Source of the DNA: Halocynthiibacter namhaensis
GTDB taxonomy: Bacteria; Pseudomonadota; Alphaproteobacteria; Rhodobacterales; Rhodobacteraceae
Length of the DNA stretch: 64,000 nucleotides
Direction of reading: 5' to 3'
Assembly (NCBI RefSeq): GCF_000812685.1
Contig: NZ_JWIF01000074.1
Span: 241,785 to 305,784, forward strand
This document shows, piece by piece, positions 1-9,322 of the stretch. The notes beneath the pieces were generated by a model. That model had not been told where the DNA came from. It saw nothing but the letters and a program-made list of their open reading frames with translations, and did not search any database. Position 1 is the first letter of the stretch. Each line of letters opens with the position of its first letter. A program made the position numbers and the translations under genes.

Positions 1-591
1 CATTGTTTCACCCAAGACGCAATGATCTTAACCCCAACTGGCGAACGGCGTATTTCAGACCTGATCCCGGGCGATGATGTTGTTACCCGTGACAACGGCG
101 TGCAGAAGATACGTTGGATTGGGCAACGTTTTATGCATCCCACCCGTTTGGCACAACAACCCTGGCTGCGCCCGATCCGCATCAATAAGGGCAGCATGGG
201 GGGTGGGGTTCCGCGCAATGACCTGTATCTCTCGCCGCAACACCGATGCGTTGTTGGCGGGGCAATGGCGGAATTGATGTTTGGCGCAGCTGAGGTCTTC
301 GTGCCTGCAAAAGCTCTGACGGGGCTTCGGGGCTGTGCTGTCTCAGGTCGGGCTGATGTTGTGTATTATCACCTATTGTTTGACGCGCACCAACTGATTT
401 GGTCCAATGGGATGCTGTCAGAAAGCTTCTACCCGGTTCAGGCTTTGCAGGACGATGACCTTCACGAAACGCAGCGTGAATTGATTGAGATCTTCCCTGA
501 GTTGGAACATTGCCCGCAGGATTATGGCCCCACCTGTTTGCCCAGTCTCACCAAACGCGAAGCCAGCGTATTGGTCGCTTCTCTCCAATAA
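1..591 (+). CDS. Hint-domain protein, C-terminal part (5' end outside window)
   Basis: The frame is open from the first base, so the gene begins before the window and 196 residues are visible. The visible part starts with Cys-Phe-Thr followed by an ILTPTGE-x-x-I-x-DL-x-PGD-x-V-x-T-x-DNG pattern. This is the opening of Hint_2 domains, which are Hedgehog/intein-like autoprocessing modules in which that Cys is the nucleophile. SPQHR, about 75 residues further on, and the YYHLLFDAHQ segment are further family landmarks. In Roseobacter-group bacteria such domains usually sit near the C-terminus of secreted or surface proteins; that is family knowledge, since the N-terminal part cannot be seen here. 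An internal ATG at 22 would remove the Cys and is unlikely to be the real start. Confidence 0.85.
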   Translation, partial: HCFTQDAMILTPTGERRISDLIPGDDVVTRDNGVQKIRWIGQRFMHPTRLAQQPWLRPIRINKGSMGGGVPRNDLYLSPQHRCVVGGAMAELMFGAAEVFVPAKALTGLRGCAVSGRADVVYYHLLFDAHQLIWSNGMLSESFYPVQALQDDDLHETQRELIEIFPELEHCPQDYGPTCLPSLTKREASVLVASLQ

Positions 592-727
592 AACGCCAAG
601 ACATGCGATCCTTGCGAGGGCTGATACGGTGCAGACAACTATATCGCGCATTTCCAATGGACAAACACGCCAGACTGTATGACCTTGTCGACAATTATTC
701 TGTCAATCGCCGTCTATGAGGTCGTCC

Positions 728-2530
728 ATGTTCCAAAGCTATGAAACCCGCTCTGAGCCAGAAAAAGGGCCGGCGCGTCTGGAAGATCTGCGGCGCGAAA
801 TGCGCAAAGAAGCTGTGGATGGGTTTCTTGTGCCGCGTGCGGATGTGCATCAGGGCGAATATGTGGCGCAACGTGACGCGCGGCTGGGTTGGTTGACTGG
901 GTTTCAGGGCTCTGCTGGGTTTTGCGTCGCACTGCAAGATACGGCTGGGGTGTTCATTGATGGGCGCTATAAGGTGCAGGTGAAAAGCCAGGTTGATCTT
1001 GATCATTTTACACCGGTGCCGTGGCCGAAAACCCAAGCCGGTGATTGGATCACGGAACACGCCCCAGATGCTGCTGAAATCGGATTCGACCCCTGGCTGC
1101 ATACCCTGTCAGATGTCGAGAAAACAGATGCGATCTTGGCGGAAACCGGGCGTAAACTGCGGGCGACGGCCAATCTGGTGGATCGTATTTGGGCGGATCA
1201 ACCCGAGGCCCCCAAAGTGGCCGCCTTTGCGCATCCGGTTGAATATGCAGGGGAAACCCATGCCGACAAACGTGTTCGGATGGCAGATGCTCTGCGGGAG
1301 GCTGGCGAAGATCATGCTGTGATCACCTTGCCAGACAGCATCTGTTGGTTGCTCAACATTCGCGGGCATGATGTCAGCCATAATCCGGTGGTCCAAGGAC
1401 TGTTGATTTTGCACAATGACGGCAAGGCGGATCTCTTTGCGCATCCCGATAAATTGACAGATATCCAAGGCCATTTGGGTGCTGATGTGCGCTGCTATCC
1501 GCAGGATGACTTCGCCCAAGCCCTTACCGATCTGAACGGGGTGGTGCGGGTTGATCCCATGAACGCCCCCTTTGCCGTTGCCTCTATTCTGACCGCTGCC
1601 GGATGTGAGATTAGCCGCAACCCTGATCCCTGTATTCTGCCGAAGGCCGTGAAAAATGAGACTGAGCTTGCAGGCATGCGCAGTGCGCATTTGCGGGACG
1701 GAGCCGCAATGGCCGAATTCCTGTGTTGGCTGTCGCATGAGGCCCCGCAGGGCGGGTTGACAGAGATTTCCGTAGCGCAGCGCCTTGAAGGCTTTCGTCG
1801 GGCGACCAATGCCCTGTTTGATATCAGCTTTGAAACGATTTCGGCGACCGGACCGCATGCACCGATTTGTCATTACCGGGTGACGGAAGACACCAATCTG
1901 CCGGTCGAGACGGGCCAATTGCTGTTGGTCGACAGTGGCGGTCAATATAAAGACGGGACAACAGATATCACGCGTACCATTGCCGTGGGGGTGGTTGGCG
2001 ATGATGAAAAACGCTGCTTTACCCGCGTGTTGCAAGGCATGATTGCCCTATCACGCGTCCGTTGGCCACGTGGCCTGTCCGGGCGTGATTTGGATCCGAT
2101 TGCGCGTTATCCCATCTGGCTTGCGGGTCATGATTTTGATCACGGCACCGGCCATGGTGTTGGGGCGTTTCTGTCAGTGCACGAAGGCCCGGCGCGGATT
2201 AGCAAAGTGTCTGAAACCCCGCTTGAGCCAGGCATGGTGCTGTCAAACGAGCCCGGATATTACCGCGAGGGTAAATTTGGCATACGGATCGAAAACCTGA
2301 TTGTAGTGCAAGATGCCGCAGAACTTGCGGGGGCTGATGCGCGCGACATGTTGGATTTCGAAACCCTTGCCTATACACCAATTGATCGCAATTTGATTGT
2401 TGTTGATATGCTATCTGGTGATGAGCGGGCGTGGCTGAACGACTATCACGCCAAAACATATGCGCTTTTGGCGGATGTGGTATCTGAGGCGACGCAAATT
2501 TGGCTGAAAGATGCCTGCGCCGCACTGTAA
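728..2530 (+). CDS. Xaa-Pro aminopeptidase (M24B metallopeptidase)
   Basis: Cytoplasmic peptidase expected to release N-terminal residues that precede proline. The 600-residue length matches the long XPNPEP1-like form with two N-terminal creatinase-like domains and a C-terminal pita-bread domain. All five dinuclear metal ligands can be placed: Asp402 (VDSGG), Asp413 (DGTTDITRT), His476 (HGTGHGVG), Glu508 (NEPGYY) and Glu522 (GIRIEN). The ATG at 728 is preferred over one at 716 because GAGGT lies six bases before it. It follows the Hint gene after a 136-bp gap on the same strand, so it may have its own promoter. Confidence 0.93.
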   Translation: MFQSYETRSEPEKGPARLEDLRREMRKEAVDGFLVPRADVHQGEYVAQRDARLGWLTGFQGSAGFCVALQDTAGVFIDGRYKVQVKSQVDLDHFTPVPWPKTQAGDWITEHAPDAAEIGFDPWLHTLSDVEKTDAILAETGRKLRATANLVDRIWADQPEAPKVAAFAHPVEYAGETHADKRVRMADALREAGEDHAVITLPDSICWLLNIRGHDVSHNPVVQGLLILHNDGKADLFAHPDKLTDIQGHLGADVRCYPQDDFAQALTDLNGVVRVDPMNAPFAVASILTAAGCEISRNPDPCILPKAVKNETELAGMRSAHLRDGAAMAEFLCWLSHEAPQGGLTEISVAQRLEGFRRATNALFDISFETISATGPHAPICHYRVTEDTNLPVETGQLLLVDSGGQYKDGTTDITRTIAVGVVGDDEKRCFTRVLQGMIALSRVRWPRGLSGRDLDPIARYPIWLAGHDFDHGTGHGVGAFLSVHEGPARISKVSETPLEPGMVLSNEPGYYREGKFGIRIENLIVVQDAAELAGADARDMLDFETLAYTPIDRNLIVVDMLSGDERAWLNDYHAKTYALLADVVSEATQIWLKDACAAL

Positions 2531-2603
2531 CGTCACGATAGGATAGGCGTGTGTATTACTGTTACACTGCGCTTGTATCAGCAGCCCGATAATGGAGAAT
2601 AAC

Positions 2604-2945
2604 ATGACTAACACAATTAAAATCACCCCGGTCAGCGGGTTGTGTACTGTTCGGGCTGGCGGGGCTATTCTGGGGGAAAGCCGCGCTGCGTGGGAATTGC
2701 GTGAGGGGGACCTTGAACCTGTAATCTATTTCCCCGCCGGTGATATCGCGACGGCGTTTCTGGATGACAGTGACACCACCAGTCATTGCCCTCAAAAGGG
2801 GGATGCGCGCTATTATTCCATCCAAACCAAAAGCACTGTGATCGAAGATGCGGCTTGGTATTATGCGGATCCGGTTCTGGCCGTTTCCGCGATCAAAGGG
2901 CATATCGCATTTTTCACTGACAAAGTGACCGTCGAAAAGATCTAA
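2604..2945 (+). CDS. DUF427 family protein
   Basis: A 113-residue protein with the DUF427 signature: a DLEPVIYFP stretch, a CPQKGDARYY segment and AWYYADP near the C-terminus. The family is a small beta-rich fold of unknown biochemical role. The start at 2604 is chosen over 2592 because GGAG ends six bases before it. It lies 73 bases after the aminopeptidase on the same strand and converges with the ClC gene, whose stop is only about ten bases away. No signal peptide or membrane segment is visible. Confidence 0.85.
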   Translation: MTNTIKITPVSGLCTVRAGGAILGESRAAWELREGDLEPVIYFPAGDIATAFLDDSDTTSHCPQKGDARYYSIQTKSTVIEDAAWYYADPVLAVSAIKGHIAFFTDKVTVEKI

Positions 2946-2954
2946 TTAAGATCC

Positions 2955-4634
2955 TTAACTGTGTTCTTCGGCGGCGTTTTCTTTTAGGGCGTCGTTGAAC
3001 ACGTGTAAGGCGTCGACTTCAAATATCGCGCCCCACAGTTCTGGGGGTTGATCTTCGCCCCCCAATGTCAAAACCGGAATGAAATCTGCGCCACTGTTGT
3101 CAAAAATTGGCATGGCCGCTTCTAAGGTTGCGTTACCATCGACATAAATACCCTGTTCGACAAGCGCCCAACACGCATCCTCTGGCGCGGCGTTTTCATC
3201 GGTGCGATCACGCATGATATCAGCCACTGAAAATGTCGCCAGCAACCAAGCCTGTGGACCCGCAGCAATGTGGATATTGCGACGTTCCAACTGGGTCAGG
3301 AAGAAACTGCGATCAACCAATCGACTGGCAAGGGCTGTGGACAGCGAAACAGCGACCATAACCGCAAGCCCGGTTTGCCAATCGCCCGTCAATTCAAACA
3401 CGATCAATGTGGTGGAAATCGGTGCGCCCAAAACGGCCGCCGCAACCGCGCCCATGCCCGCCAGCGCATAAAGCGTCTCTTCTCCGGACACAGATGGAAA
3501 AATGCTGGTGGCAACCATGCCAAAGGCAAGCCCGGTCATGGCCCCGATCATCAGGGAGGGCGAGAAAATCCCCCCGCCCATACGCCCGCCAAAGGTCACA
3601 GCCACGGCGATGCATTTGAGGATGACAAATAGGATGGCTTGGGAAAACAAAAGCTTACCGGTCAGTGCCGCAGAGGTGGTCTCATATCCAACGCCGATGA
3701 TATGCGGGAAGAAAACCGCGATGACCCCAAGGACCAACCCAGACAACCCAGGGCGCAGCCAATCCGGAATGTTCCAGCGGGCCTGAAGTTGATTGCCTGC
3801 CTGTTCAGCAAAAAAGACAGATCGCATGAAGACCGCCGCGACCAACCCAGAGACCAAGCCGAGGATCAGAAAGGCGGGCAATTCGATATAAAACTGCATC
3901 TCATTGTTTTGCTTCAATACGAATTCAGTCACATTCCCGAATTGCAGGCGATTGACCACAGTACCGGCAACGGATGCGATAACAATTGGGGCGAATGCAT
4001 GCACTGCAAAATGGCGCAACACGACTTCAAGCGCGAATAGGGCGCCTGCGATTGGGGCGTTGAAACTGGCAGATACCGCACCGGCGACGGCACATCCCAG
4101 CAGGTCACGCCCGGTGATGCCGGATGCGTTGATGCGGTTGGAAACCCAGGTTGAAATCACCCCGGCCAAATGCACAACCGGGCCCTCACGCCCACTGGAT
4201 CCACCCGTGGATAGGGTCACAAGGGACGCCAAAGCTGACCCGATGCCCGCCCTTTGTTCCACGCGACCATTGTGCAAGGATGCGCCTTCGATCACATCCG
4301 CCACAGACCGCGCACGCCCGTCCGGCGTAAACCACTGCAACAGCAGTCCACTGACAATCCCCCCGAGAACCGGGATGCTGATGATCCAATACCAGGACAG
4401 ATCACTTAGATAAGAATGTAAGGTGCGCGTGTCATCGGCACCATAAATCGCTGTTTGTAGCGCCTCAATTCCCATGCGAAACCCAAGGGCCGCAAAGCCA
4501 GCACCAACCCCAACGATCAGGGCGATAAACCAAAACTGGATCTCACCTGGGCCCTTGACGCGCAACACTTGCCACGCGGTCTTCAGGTCATTCTGCATTT
4601 GTTTCAGCAGGGGTCTAATGTAACTTGACGTCAT
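2955..4634 (-). CDS. ClC-family chloride channel/transporter with C-terminal CBS-like region
   Basis: A 559-residue integral membrane protein of the voltage-gated chloride channel family. The anion-path motifs GSSGREGP (residues 145-152, gating glutamate Glu150) and GGGIFSPSL (353-361) are clear. The first family motif is altered to S-V-A-D around residue 110, keeping the central serine. About 100 soluble residues after the last helix look like a CBS-type regulatory region. The position matching the internal proton glutamate of the E. coli exchanger (Glu203) falls on valine in the GALFALEVVLR segment, which points to passive conduction rather than proton-coupled exchange. It stands alone on the minus strand and is divergent from the FAD oxidase gene. 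Confidence 0.92.
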   Translation of the reverse strand: MTSSYIRPLLKQMQNDLKTAWQVLRVKGPGEIQFWFIALIVGVGAGFAALGFRMGIEALQTAIYGADDTRTLHSYLSDLSWYWIISIPVLGGIVSGLLLQWFTPDGRARSVADVIEGASLHNGRVEQRAGIGSALASLVTLSTGGSSGREGPVVHLAGVISTWVSNRINASGITGRDLLGCAVAGAVSASFNAPIAGALFALEVVLRHFAVHAFAPIVIASVAGTVVNRLQFGNVTEFVLKQNNEMQFYIELPAFLILGLVSGLVAAVFMRSVFFAEQAGNQLQARWNIPDWLRPGLSGLVLGVIAVFFPHIIGVGYETTSAALTGKLLFSQAILFVILKCIAVAVTFGGRMGGGIFSPSLMIGAMTGLAFGMVATSIFPSVSGEETLYALAGMGAVAAAVLGAPISTTLIVFELTGDWQTGLAVMVAVSLSTALASRLVDRSFFLTQLERRNIHIAAGPQAWLLATFSVADIMRDRTDENAAPEDACWALVEQGIYVDGNATLEAAMPIFDNSGADFIPVLTLGGEDQPPELWGAIFEVDALHVFNDALKENAAEEHS

Positions 4635-4742
4635 TGTTTACGCGTGGACCTGTTGTCTCTGGGGTTCTCAGGCAATTGGTTCTAAACGTTACCTGAGAAA
4701 AATTAACCATATCTTTCCTGCCTGCCATGTCTGAGGGGTCAA

Positions 4743-6110
4743 ATGGAAGTCAAAACAGCAGTTTCCGAGTTGAAATTATTGTTAGGGGATCGTGTCAGTA
4801 CATCTGATGCCGACCGCTTTCATCACGGCAATAGCGAAACTTGGTTTGCCGCCGCACCGCCGGATGCGGTGGTTTGGCCCGAAAATACAGCTGAAGTTGC
4901 CGAGATCATAAAAATCTGCGCCGCCCATTTGGTGCCGGTTATCGGGTTCGGGGCGGGGACGTCGCTTGAAGGGCATACCTCTGCGATCCATGGTGGAGTT
5001 TCAGTAAATTTCTCGCGTATGAACAAGGTTTTGCGGGTGAATGATCAGGATCTCACTGTGCAGGTCCAGCCCGGAATTACCCGCGAAGAGCTGAATCAAG
5101 AACTGCGCGCAACCGGCTTGATGTTTCCGGTGGATCCCGGTGCAAATGCAAGCATTGGCGGCATGGCCTCGACCCGGGCCAGCGGGACGACGGCGGTGCG
5201 CTATGGAACCATGCGCGACAATATCCTCGCGATGGAAGTCGTCTTGGCCGACGGTCGCGTCATTCGCACGGGCACAGGGGCGGCGAAATCGGCGTCGGGG
5301 TATGATTTGACCGCGCTTTTCTGCGGGGCAGAGGGCACTTTGGGTTTGATCACGGAATTGACCCTGCGCCTGCACGGCCAACCGGAAGCCGTTGGGGCGG
5401 CGGTTTGCGCATTTCCGGATATGCAATCCGCTGTGAATGCGGTGATCATGACGGTGCAATGCGCGATCCCCATGGCGCGGATCGAATTCCTTGACGCTTT
5501 GGCGGTGGAGGCGGTGAACAAAGATGCAGACATGGGATTGCCCGTGCAGCCGCATTTGCTGGTCGAATTCCATGGCTCTGACGCGGCGGTTGCAGAGCAG
5601 GCCGAACGATTTGGCGAGGTGATCGCGGATTTTGGGGCGAGTGGCTTTGATTGGTCGGCCCAGGCCGAAGATCGCTCGCGTCTTTGGGCGATGCGCCACC
5701 GGGCTTATTATGCCTGCCTTGGGTTGCGTCCCGGCAAAACGGCGGTGGTGACGGATGTTTGCGTGCCGGTATCACGCCTGGCCGAGGCGGTTATTGCCGC
5801 ACGCGCATTGATCGACGCTGCAGGTCTGGTCGCGCCGATCCTTGGTCATGTGGGGGATGGCAATTTTCATGCGATCCTGCTGATTGACCCTGACAATGGC
5901 GAAGAACTTACGCGCGCAAAATCTGTTTCACATCAAATGGTGGAACATGCGCTGTCCATGGGGGGAACCGCGACGGGTGAACATGGCATTGGCCAGGGGA
6001 AAATGGATCTTCTGCGGCAAGAACATGGGGAGGCCGTGCAGGTCATGCAGGCAATGAAGCAGGCGTTAGACCCGCAAAATATCATGAATCCCGGTAAGAT
6101 CTTCAGCTGA
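4743..6110 (+). CDS. FAD-binding oxidase, GlcD / D-lactate dehydrogenase type
   Basis: A 455-residue flavoprotein with an N-terminal FAD_binding_4 domain (IGFGAGTSLEG, then VDPGANASIGGM and GTTAVRYGTMRDN) and a C-terminal FAD-oxidase domain (GHVGDGNFH, GEHGIG, and a closing MNPGKIF). The family oxidises 2-hydroxy acids such as D-lactate or glycolate and passes electrons to the respiratory chain. The single-polypeptide form without glcE/glcF beside it fits the D-lactate dehydrogenase (cytochrome) group slightly better than a GlcDEF subunit, but the substrate cannot be fixed from sequence. GAGGGG seven bases before the ATG supports the start. Its stop codon overlaps the terminator shared with cobT. 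Confidence 0.9.
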   Translation: MEVKTAVSELKLLLGDRVSTSDADRFHHGNSETWFAAAPPDAVVWPENTAEVAEIIKICAAHLVPVIGFGAGTSLEGHTSAIHGGVSVNFSRMNKVLRVNDQDLTVQVQPGITREELNQELRATGLMFPVDPGANASIGGMASTRASGTTAVRYGTMRDNILAMEVVLADGRVIRTGTGAAKSASGYDLTALFCGAEGTLGLITELTLRLHGQPEAVGAAVCAFPDMQSAVNAVIMTVQCAIPMARIEFLDALAVEAVNKDADMGLPVQPHLLVEFHGSDAAVAEQAERFGEVIADFGASGFDWSAQAEDRSRLWAMRHRAYYACLGLRPGKTAVVTDVCVPVSRLAEAVIAARALIDAAGLVAPILGHVGDGNFHAILLIDPDNGEELTRAKSVSHQMVEHALSMGGTATGEHGIGQGKMDLLRQEHGEAVQVMQAMKQALDPQNIMNPGKIFS

Positions 6111-6135
6111 AAGCGGGCCTTACGTGGCCCGCTTT
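6110..6135. terminator. Bidirectional terminator overlapping both gene ends
   Basis: A perfect 10-bp stem, AAAGCGGGCC / GGCCCGCTTT, with a six-base loop. It begins in the last base of the FAD-oxidase stop codon and includes the stop and final sense codons of cobT. A-rich and T-rich flanks on opposite sides allow use from both strands. Confidence 0.8.
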
Positions 6136-7994
6136 ATCCCCATCACACGCGCGCGGGCACGTGGGTCGTTGTCGAATAGGGATGCCAATTGTTCGGTCAT
6201 TGCACCGGCCAATTGTTCGACATCCGTGATCGTAACCGCACGATCATAATAGCGCGTCACGTCATGGCCAATCCCGATCGCCAGCAATTCGACGGCCTTG
6301 CGCTTTTCCACCATGGCAATCACATCGCGCAGGTGTTTTTCCAAGTAATTCGCGGGGTTAACTGACAAAGTACTGTCATCCACCGGGGCGCCATCTGAAA
6401 TCACCATCAGGATTTTGCGGGCCTCGGGGCGGGCGACCATACGGCGATGGGCCCATTCCAAGGCCTCACCGTCGATGTTTTCCTTCAGCAGGCCCTCTTT
6501 CATCATCAAACCAAGGTTCGGACGGGACCGGCGCATGGGGGCATCCGCAGATTTATAGATGATATGGCGCAGATCGTTCAGGCGACCTGGCTGCTCTGGG
6601 CGGCCATCAGCAAGCCATTTCTCACGGGACTGGCCACCTTTCCAAGCGCGGGTGGTAAAACCCAGGATCTCGACCTTCACCTGACAACGTTCAAGCGTCC
6701 GGGCCAGAACATCGGTACAGATCGCAGCGATGGAAATTGGACGACCGCGCATAGAGCCGGAATTATCCAACAAAAGCGTCACGACCGTGTCTTTGAATTC
6801 CGTGTCTTGTTCCATTTTGAACGACAGGGGGGTGGTCGGTGAAATCACCACACGCGCCAAACGACCAGCATCAAGAACACCTTCTTCAAGGTCGAATTCC
6901 CAGCTGCGATTTTGCTGCGCTTGCAGGCGGCGTTGCAACTTATTTGCAAGGCGCGACACAGCCCCTTTCAATGGCTCCAACTGTTGATCCAAATAGGCGC
7001 GCAGGCGTTCCAACTCTTGAGGTTCTGCCAGATCTTCGGCGCGGACCTCTTCGTCAAATTCAGCGTGGAACACATTATAATTCGGATCAGCATCTGAAAA
7101 AGGGGCAGGGGGCGGGGGATCCATGGGCGCGTCGCCCTCGGGCATCTCGGCCTCGTCACCTTGTTCCTGATCGGCCATGTCATCAATTGTGACCTGGGCT
7201 TCGGCTGCATCTTGGCTGTCGTCTTGGCTTTGCTCAGGTTGGGCTTCGGCCTCTTCTTGGTTTTCTTGATCGCCCTGGCTGTCTTGTTCCTGCTCTTCGT
7301 CGCCGTCTTCCTGGGCTTCGTCTTCAGCCTGATCGTCTTCCGCATCCGGGTCATCGCCCAGCTGGTCGCCGTAGCCCAGATCATCGATCATTTTGCGCGC
7401 AAATTTGGCGAAAGCGGATTGATCTGACAGGGTGTCTTGCAGCGTGTCCAGCGTTCCACCGGCCTGGCCTTCAATATAGTCTTTCCAGAGGTTCTTCACA
7501 TTCGCCGCAGAGGCAGGCAGTTCACGCCCTGTGGCCAATTCACGTACAAGATATCCGGCAGCCGTCGCCAATGGGGCCTCGGCGCGATCCGTGATTTCAC
7601 CGTAACCCTTTGACTTTGCTTCTGCTTCAAGTTTCACGTCGATGTTTGACAATGCACCGGGCATTTGGCGTGCACCCATCGCTTCGCAGCGGGCTTCTTC
7701 CATGGCGGAATATAGATCGCGCGCCATTTGGCCTTGGGGCAGGTATTTATTATGTGTCGTTGCATCATGATGGCGGTGGCGCATCGCAAGCGCATCTGCC
7801 GTGCCGCGCGCCATGAGAACCTCATCGCGGGTCATACGACGGGTGACTTGCGGTAGACGAATAGTGTCATCCGTCTTGCCCGCCGGATCAACCGTATAGG
7901 TCACGGTCAAATCCGTGTCATTGGCCATGGTTTTCGTGGCCTCAGCCAAGGCCTTTTTGAACGGATCAGCGGGGTTTATAGTCGGTTTGCTCAT
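6120..7994 (-). CDS. cobT: Aerobic cobaltochelatase subunit CobT
   Basis: A 624-residue subunit of the ATP-dependent CobNST chelatase, which inserts cobalt into hydrogenobyrinic acid a,c-diamide in aerobic cobalamin synthesis. It has an N-terminal helical region, a very acidic Asp/Glu/Gln-rich linker (about residues 212-290), a proline-rich PPPPAPF segment and a C-terminal von Willebrand A domain with the MIDAS motif DNSGS at 410-414. CobT forms a ring complex with the AAA+ subunit CobS, which is encoded just upstream on the same strand with about 100 bases between. The CobN subunit is not in the window. The last codons form one arm of the shared terminator. Confidence 0.96.
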   Translation of the reverse strand: MSKPTINPADPFKKALAEATKTMANDTDLTVTYTVDPAGKTDDTIRLPQVTRRMTRDEVLMARGTADALAMRHRHHDATTHNKYLPQGQMARDLYSAMEEARCEAMGARQMPGALSNIDVKLEAEAKSKGYGEITDRAEAPLATAAGYLVRELATGRELPASAANVKNLWKDYIEGQAGGTLDTLQDTLSDQSAFAKFARKMIDDLGYGDQLGDDPDAEDDQAEDEAQEDGDEEQEQDSQGDQENQEEAEAQPEQSQDDSQDAAEAQVTIDDMADQEQGDEAEMPEGDAPMDPPPPAPFSDADPNYNVFHAEFDEEVRAEDLAEPQELERLRAYLDQQLEPLKGAVSRLANKLQRRLQAQQNRSWEFDLEEGVLDAGRLARVVISPTTPLSFKMEQDTEFKDTVVTLLLDNSGSMRGRPISIAAICTDVLARTLERCQVKVEILGFTTRAWKGGQSREKWLADGRPEQPGRLNDLRHIIYKSADAPMRRSRPNLGLMMKEGLLKENIDGEALEWAHRRMVARPEARKILMVISDGAPVDDSTLSVNPANYLEKHLRDVIAMVEKRKAVELLAIGIGHDVTRYYDRAVTITDVEQLAGAMTEQLASLFDNDPRARARVMGIKRAT

Positions 7995-8045
7995 GGTGCC
8001 AGCCTAACGATTTTCTTGGGTGCCCTGCAACAGGGCTGCGCCAGG

Positions 8046-8063
8046 CCCTCCCTAGGGGGAGGG
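8046..8063. other. GC-rich hairpin in the cobS-cobT spacer
   Basis: CCCTCCC and GGGAGGG pair around a four-base loop in the roughly 100-bp gap between cobS and cobT. No T-run follows on the minus strand, so it looks more like an intercistronic mRNA stem that tunes the CobS:CobT ratio than a full terminator. Confidence 0.4.
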
Positions 8064-8094
8064 CGTCGCCCGACCCGAAGGCCAGGCGAAAGGC

Positions 8095-9066
8095 TTAGCT
8101 CATCGCCGCAGAAGCTGCGCTTTCGGGCAGTTCTTCGTCGAAACAACGTTGGTAGAACTCAGCCACGGTTTGGCGTTCAAGTTCGTCACATTTGTTCAAG
8201 AAGGACAGGCGGAATGCATAGCCGACGTTGTGGAAAATCTTGGTGTTTTGCGCCCAGTTGATCACGGTGCGAGGGCTCATCACGGTGGACAGATCGCCGT
8301 TCATGAAGGCTGTGCGTGTCAGGGCTGCGACGGTGACCATCTGGCTGACGGTCTTGCGGCCTGCTTCGGTGTTGAACAGCGGATTTTTCGAGATCACGAT
8401 GTTGGTTTCCGCATCATGGGACAGATAGTTCAACGTCGCAACCAAGGACCAACGGTCCATCTGGGCTTGGTTGATCTGTTGTGTGCCGTGGTACAGACCA
8501 GTTGTGTCACCCAGACCAACGGTGTTCGCGGTGGCAAACAGGCGGAAATTCGGGTTTGGTGTGATGATCTCGTTTTGATCCAGCAAGGTCAGTTTACCAT
8601 CGGTTTCCAACACGCGTTGGATCACGAACATCACATCCGCACGGCCCGCATCATATTCGTCAAAGACGATGGCAACATTGTTGCGCAACGCCCATGGCAG
8701 GATGCCTTCGTGGAATTCAGTGACCTGTTTGCCGTCCACCAATTTGATGGCGTCTTTACCGATCAAGTCAATGCGCGAGATGTGGCTGTCGAGGTTCACA
8801 CGCACGGAGGGCCAGTTGAGGCGCGCCGCGACTTGTTCGATGTGAGTCGATTTACCTGTGCCGTGATAACCTTGGATCATCACGCGGCGATTATATGCAA
8901 AACCAGCCAAAATGGCCAAGGTCGTATCAGGATCAAACTTATAGGTCGGGTCGATCTCTGGGACGCGATCCGTGCGTTCCGCAAAGCCTTTCACAACCAT
9001 ATCGGTGTCGATGCCAAAGACGTCGCGTACTGAAATCTCTTCGGTGGGTTTTACATCGTTCGTCAT
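8095..9066 (-). CDS. cobS: Aerobic cobaltochelatase subunit CobS (AAA+ ATPase)
   Basis: A 323-residue AAA+ motor subunit that powers cobalt insertion together with CobT and CobN. Walker A is GYHGTGKS (66-73) and Walker B is VAIVFDEYD (131-139). The [11 protein letters not shown] sensor-1 region and [11 protein letters not shown] near the C-terminus match MoxR-like ATPases. The length equals the usual size of CobS. It is transcribed toward cobT, and the ribosome-binding sequence before the ATG is weak. I saw no cobalamin riboswitch in the sequence upstream. Confidence 0.96.
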   Translation of the reverse strand: MTNDVKPTEEISVRDVFGIDTDMVVKGFAERTDRVPEIDPTYKFDPDTTLAILAGFAYNRRVMIQGYHGTGKSTHIEQVAARLNWPSVRVNLDSHISRIDLIGKDAIKLVDGKQVTEFHEGILPWALRNNVAIVFDEYDAGRADVMFVIQRVLETDGKLTLLDQNEIITPNPNFRLFATANTVGLGDTTGLYHGTQQINQAQMDRWSLVATLNYLSHDAETNIVISKNPLFNTEAGRKTVSQMVTVAALTRTAFMNGDLSTVMSPRTVINWAQNTKIFHNVGYAFRLSFLNKCDELERQTVAEFYQRCFDEELPESAASAAMS

Positions 9067-9322
9067 AATCTAATCCGTCTCTAGAGGTCTTGACCCGAGT
9101 CCTTTGATGTCCGTCCAGATTGTCTGGAACCAGAAGGGTTCTGGCCATATCGGCTTATTTTGGCGCACATGTCGCCCGCGGTCAGGCCGCATCCACGCTT
9201 TCGTGCCCCATATTTCAGGCTTACGCAAGGGGATCTGGCATGATATTTCAATACACCGCTAAAATGGGGCAGGCCCGTCGTATTGCGCCATGCTTGCCCC
9301 AGATCTACGACATATGGTGTGA

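Noticed and set aside
1109..2035. Long open frame antisense to the Xaa-Pro aminopeptidase
   Set aside because: It has no ribosome-binding site or family motif and lies wholly opposite a gene with intact catalytic residues; a by-product of GC-biased codon use.
5001..5699. Open frame antisense to the GlcD-like oxidase
   Set aside because: His/Arg-rich translation with no family pattern; the opposite strand has all FAD-domain motifs.
8149..9033. Long open frame antisense to cobS
   Set aside because: Opposite a complete AAA+ gene; its translation is His/Val-rich without domain signs.
9067..9322. Cobalamin riboswitch upstream of cobS
   Set aside because: I looked for the conserved B12-box-like sequence and saw none in the 256-bp gap.
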